The notes beneath the pieces were generated by a model. It made no database searches, was not told the DNA's origin, and saw nothing but the letters and a program-made list of their open reading frames with translations. Shown here in pieces: positions 61,383 to 64,000 of a DNA stretch of 64,000 nucleotides; the first letter of the stretch is position 1; the number at the start of each line of letters is the position of its first letter. Origin of the DNA: Aerococcus tenax (GTDB lineage Bacteria; Bacillota; Bacilli; Lactobacillales; Aerococcaceae); NCBI RefSeq assembly GCF_003286645.3, contig NZ_CP127382.2, positions 992,001 through 1,056,000 on the forward strand, given 5' to 3'. Made by a program: the position numbers and the translations under genes.

Positions 61383-62030
61383 TTGCTTTTAACTGATTCA
61401 GAAACCTTATCCGTTCTGAAAGAAATTATGGCCCTCTTTCCCGACGCTGGCCCAAGTTTAAACTTCAATTCTGTTTACCAATTACTCATCGCTGTGATGC
61501 TCAGCGCCCAATCCACTGATAAAAAGGTCAATGAAGTGACCCCTGATCTTTTTAACGCTTTTCCCACGCCTAAACACCTAGCGGAGGCCAGCCCTCAGGA
61601 CATTGAACCCTCTATCAATCAGCTAGGCCTCTATCACAGCAAGGCGCGTTATTTGCATGCAATGGGTCAACAATTAATCGACAAGTACGGTGGTCAAGTT
61701 CCCGGTCAACGCAAGGATTTAGAAAGTCTAAGTGGTGTGGGGAGAAAAACAGCCAGTGTCGTCCTCAGTCTAGGCTTTGACCAGCCAGCCTTTGCTGTCG
61801 ATACCCATATCAGTCGCATAGCAAAACATCATCACTTTGTCGATCCAAATGCTACGGTAAGAGAAGTGGAAAAACGAATTACTAAGGTCCTCCCTGCTAG
61901 TGAATGGAAGGATGCCCACCATGCTTTAATTGCCTTTGGCAGGACGATTTGTACTGCCCGTAACCCTCAATGCTACCGTTACCCGCAATTATTTCCCCAC
62001 CAAGAAAAGGAGACAAAGCGAAATGACTGA
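61383..62030 (+). CDS. nth: Endonuclease III with degenerate Fe-S site
   Basis: DNA glycosylase/AP lyase that removes oxidised pyrimidines. 215 aa starting at TTG 61383, six bases after AAAAGGTG; an in-frame GTG at 61374 lies inside that site. Helix-hairpin-helix LESLSGVGRKTASVV with the catalytic Lys, and the VDTHISRIAKHH motif with the catalytic Asp. The C-terminal [4Fe-4S] motif C-x6-C-x2-C-x5-C keeps Cys190 and Cys197, but the third and fourth ligands are Tyr200 and His206. The gene overlaps the next by 8 bases. Confidence 0.9.
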   Translation: MLLTDSETLSVLKEIMALFPDAGPSLNFNSVYQLLIAVMLSAQSTDKKVNEVTPDLFNAFPTPKHLAEASPQDIEPSINQLGLYHSKARYLHAMGQQLIDKYGGQVPGQRKDLESLSGVGRKTASVVLSLGFDQPAFAVDTHISRIAKHHHFVDPNATVREVEKRITKVLPASEWKDAHHALIAFGRTICTARNPQCYRYPQLFPHQEKETKRND

Positions 62031-62622
62031 TGAAATCGATAGTAAAAAAAGCAGGCTACGTCAAAAAATCAAAACAAAACGCCAAGCCCTCCCCCAGTCT
62101 TATTATCATTGGGCAAATGAAATCATTAGCCATAAATTAGTCAATTTCCCGATTTTTTACCAAGCTAAGCGTATCTTACTTTTTTCCAGTCTGCCCTTTG
62201 AATTTAATACCCAAGAGCTGATTCGTTTTTGTTTTAAGCAAGGGATTCAAGTAATCCTCCCCCGAGTTCATGGAAAGTCACTTGATTTGTACTATATTGA
62301 TGAATCAACCACTTATCAAAAAAGTAGGTATGGTATTTTGGAGCCTCAAGCTAATGGTCCCCAAGCTGACATTAGTATGGTTGATCTCATCATTTTACCC
62401 TGCTTAAGTTGTAACCGCCAGGGTCAACGTTTAGGTTACGGTGGAGGCTATTATGACCGCCTCTTGGCTGATTTTAAAGGAATAACTATTGTTCCTTACT
62501 TCGATAAACTAATGACCTCAGATATTCCTTACAAAGACTATGACATAAAAGCAGATTACATTATAAGTGAAAGTGGTATCTTTTCGACTAACGAATCAAA
62601 TGATCAACTTTGCCCTGAGTAA
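62023..62622 (+). CDS. 5-formyltetrahydrofolate cyclo-ligase
   Basis: Converts 5-formyl-THF to methenyl-THF, returning stored folate to the pool. 199 aa from ATG 62023 behind AAAAGGAGA; a frame open to 61930 lies inside nth. N-terminal KKSRLRQKIKTKRQAL, and the C-terminal ATP-binding PCLSCNRQGQRLGYGGGYYDR signature. Overlaps nth (ATGACTGA) and converges on the YbaK gene with a 35-base tail-to-tail overlap. Confidence 0.93.
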   Translation: MTDEIDSKKSRLRQKIKTKRQALPQSYYHWANEIISHKLVNFPIFYQAKRILLFSSLPFEFNTQELIRFCFKQGIQVILPRVHGKSLDLYYIDESTTYQKSRYGILEPQANGPQADISMVDLIILPCLSCNRQGQRLGYGGGYYDRLLADFKGITIVPYFDKLMTSDIPYKDYDIKADYIISESGIFSTNESNDQLCPE

Positions 62623-63046
62623 CTTCTATTAGAGCCTTAGGATCCAGCCCGATTTGTTTGCCCCGTTCACCGGCACTGACAAATATTTTCTCTTCCTTAA
62701 GACAAGAGTCATTGTACCAAGTACGATATTTTTTCTTCATACCTAAAGGCGAACAACCCCCCCGTACATAGCCGGTGAGGTCCAATAGTTCCTTAACATG
62801 GACTAATTCAACTCGCTTACTATTAATGACGCGGGCACATTGCTTAAGGTCAAGCTCTTGGTCAAGCGGTATCACAAATACAACGATTTCATGATCATGG
62901 CTCCTGGCCACCAAGGTCTTGTAGGACGATTTCCCTGCTTGTGGTTGAAAACTACCATCTCTATATGGAATGGTGGCTTCTTCATAAGGGATCTTGGCCT
63001 GGTCTAAGAGGCGCATAGCATTGGTCTTTTTATGTTTCTTACTCAC
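62588..63046 (-). CDS. ybaK: YbaK-type Cys-tRNA(Pro)/aminoacyl-tRNA deacylase
   Basis: 152 aa of the YbaK/EbsC/ProX editing family, which hydrolyses mischarged Cys-tRNA(Pro). KTNAMRLLDQAKIPYEEATIPY, GKSSYKTLVARS with the conserved Lys, and GYVRGGCSPLGMKKK with the substrate-pocket loop. Its 3' end overlaps the cyclo-ligase gene by 35 bases; its start overlaps the nnrD stop by 8 bases, so nnrD and ybaK are coupled. Confidence 0.92.
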   Translation of the reverse strand: MSKKHKKTNAMRLLDQAKIPYEEATIPYRDGSFQPQAGKSSYKTLVARSHDHEIVVFVIPLDQELDLKQCARVINSKRVELVHVKELLDLTGYVRGGCSPLGMKKKYRTWYNDSCLKEEKIFVSAGERGKQIGLDPKALIEVTQGKVDHLIR

Positions 63047-63896
63047 GTTCTGCCTCCATCTCTTTCATGACTCTGGGTAAGAGATTAGCGATTTGACTAG
63101 GACGAACAATATATTGCTCTTGGTAAATGCGGTCTGCAATATAACTATGGAGAAAGGTCGCTGCCTTTAAAGCGGCCTCATGATCTGTATATTGGCCCAT
63201 AAAGCCACAAACCATCCCAGTCAAGGTATCACCCATTCCACCGGTTGCCATACCAGGATTGCCGATAGCTAATTGATAAAATTTTGAATGGTCAGCAAAA
63301 TATAAACGGCTAGGTGCTCCTTTAAGGACCAAATTCAGTTGATATTGGTTAACGAATGATTGAATTCCTTCATTATTGTGATAGGAAATTTCACCATGCG
63401 ATAAGCGATCCCACTCCCCATAATGTGGAGTCAAAACGAGATATTTCGCCTGGGATAATTGGTCTAAGCCTTGGTCTTTTTGACTGAGAATAGAAATTGC
63501 ATCGGCATCAATAACCAATATTTTGTCAGAAATAACTTGTTTAATGAGTAACATAATCTGGTTAAAGCGCGAATGGTCGCGACCAAATCCTGGCCCGATG
63601 CCAATCACATCAGCCTTTTCAATGGCCTTCTTCAAGCTATCTTGCCTACGCCAATCACTAACCATCACTTCAGGTAAAACGCTATGGATGGCAGGCCGGT
63701 TTACTGGATCGGTAAAGACAGTCGTTAGTCCTGCCCCACTATTGACACAAGCCATCGCGGCCATCTGAATTGCCCCACCCATGGACTGGTTGCCTCCGAT
63801 CAAAACAATATTGCCGTAGTCACCCTTATATGAATTGGCTTGGCGCTTGGGAAAATGTTGAATAATTTCAGATTTATCAATTTCAACTTTCTCCAT
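63039..63896 (-). CDS. nnrD: ADP-dependent NAD(P)H-hydrate dehydratase
   Basis: Repairs hydrated NADH/NADPH. 285 aa ribokinase-like fold: GNIVLIGGNQSMGGAIQMAA near the N-terminus, GIGPGFGRDHS, LTPHYGEWDRLS, and the NPGMATGGMGDTLTGMVCGF nucleotide site. The epimerase domain (NnrE) that is fused in E. coli is absent, as is usual in Firmicutes. Start ATG 63896 behind AAAGGGATGAG. Confidence 0.94.
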   Translation of the reverse strand: MEKVEIDKSEIIQHFPKRQANSYKGDYGNIVLIGGNQSMGGAIQMAAMACVNSGAGLTTVFTDPVNRPAIHSVLPEVMVSDWRRQDSLKKAIEKADVIGIGPGFGRDHSRFNQIMLLIKQVISDKILVIDADAISILSQKDQGLDQLSQAKYLVLTPHYGEWDRLSHGEISYHNNEGIQSFVNQYQLNLVLKGAPSRLYFADHSKFYQLAIGNPGMATGGMGDTLTGMVCGFMGQYTDHEAALKAATFLHSYIADRIYQEQYIVRPSQIANLLPRVMKEMEAERE

Positions 63897-63937
63897 TTGC
63901 TCATCCCTTTCTCTTTGCCCAGTATAATTTGATTACG

Positions 63938-63968
63938 AAAAAGAGCGATTTTAATCATCGCTCTTTTT
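63938..63968. terminator. Bidirectional terminator at the right edge
   Basis: 12-bp perfect stem AAAAAGAGCGAT/ATCGCTCTTTTT with a 7-base loop. It lies upstream of nnrD, so it probably ends a transcript coming from the right, beyond the window. Confidence 0.8.
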
Positions 63969-64000
63969 CAACAATATACTCTTTTTAAAAGGATTAAACA

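Overview
The window looks like chromosome of a low-GC Gram-positive bacterium of the order Lactobacillales. The large thymidylate synthase, CodY, ParE/ParC, a T-box, PTS EIICBA, MprF, lipoprotein-type binding proteins and AGGAGG-like ribosome binding sites support this. The gene set and order suggest Aerococcaceae, possibly Aerococcus, but that is inference. No rRNA, tRNA, insertion sequence, prophage or CRISPR array was seen.

Layout. 1-7.1 kb: one dense plus-strand run, thyA (5' cut by the window edge), dihydrofolate reductase, ypmS, a YozE-like gene, an S41 protease, lepB, rbgA, rnhB and dprA. 7.1-17.6 kb: chromosome maintenance and regulation, with topA under a consensus promoter, xerC-codY, plsY (minus), parE-parC and a Mn-dependent pyrophosphatase. 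17.6-21.4 kb: an accessory-looking pair, a beta-helix/tandem-AAA+ protein followed by a membrane protein with three YVQPPKK repeats. 21.4-24.7 kb: a TrpXYZ-type ABC importer behind a leader that reads like ribosome-mediated attenuation (consensus promoter, 27-codon Tyr-rich leader peptide, competing hairpins, strong terminator). 24.7-28.9 kb: RpiR regulator divergent from an FMN/FAD reductase and a GntP-type carrier. 29.1-30.5 kb: folP-folK.

30.5-34.6 kb is AT-rich and sparse: an unknown protein, a lone half-ABC exporter, an S66 (MccF-like) peptidase and a small membrane ORF broken at an 8-base homopolymer. 34.6-39.6 kb: a DUF924 gene, then the minus-strand opuCABCD osmoprotectant operon with a hydrolase at its tail. 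39.8-41.3 kb: a MetE-like methyltransferase under a T-box with an ATG (Met) specifier. 41.5-44.1 kb: an M20 peptidase operon with two integral membrane proteins. 44.3-48.1 kb: Cu/Zn superoxide dismutase and a MoxR-type AAA/VWA operon. 48.3-53 kb: HAD phosphatase, fructosamine-kinase-like protein, FMN reductase, MBL hydrolase and proline iminopeptidase. 53.1-55.4 kb: a glucose-type PTS with a cre-like site. 55.5-63.9 kb: mprF, a lipid kinase, pnuC, two universal stress proteins, nth, formyl-THF cyclo-ligase, a YbaK protein and nnrD.

Several genes connect. thyA, dihydrofolate reductase, folP, folK, 5-formyl-THF cyclo-ligase and the MetE-like enzyme all touch folate/one-carbon metabolism. CodY, the T-box and the Tyr leader are three separate ways of sensing amino-acid supply. 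The most interesting items are the Tyr-leader attenuator, the beta-helix/AAA+ pair, Arg at ParC codon 80 and the loss of two Fe-S ligands in Nth.
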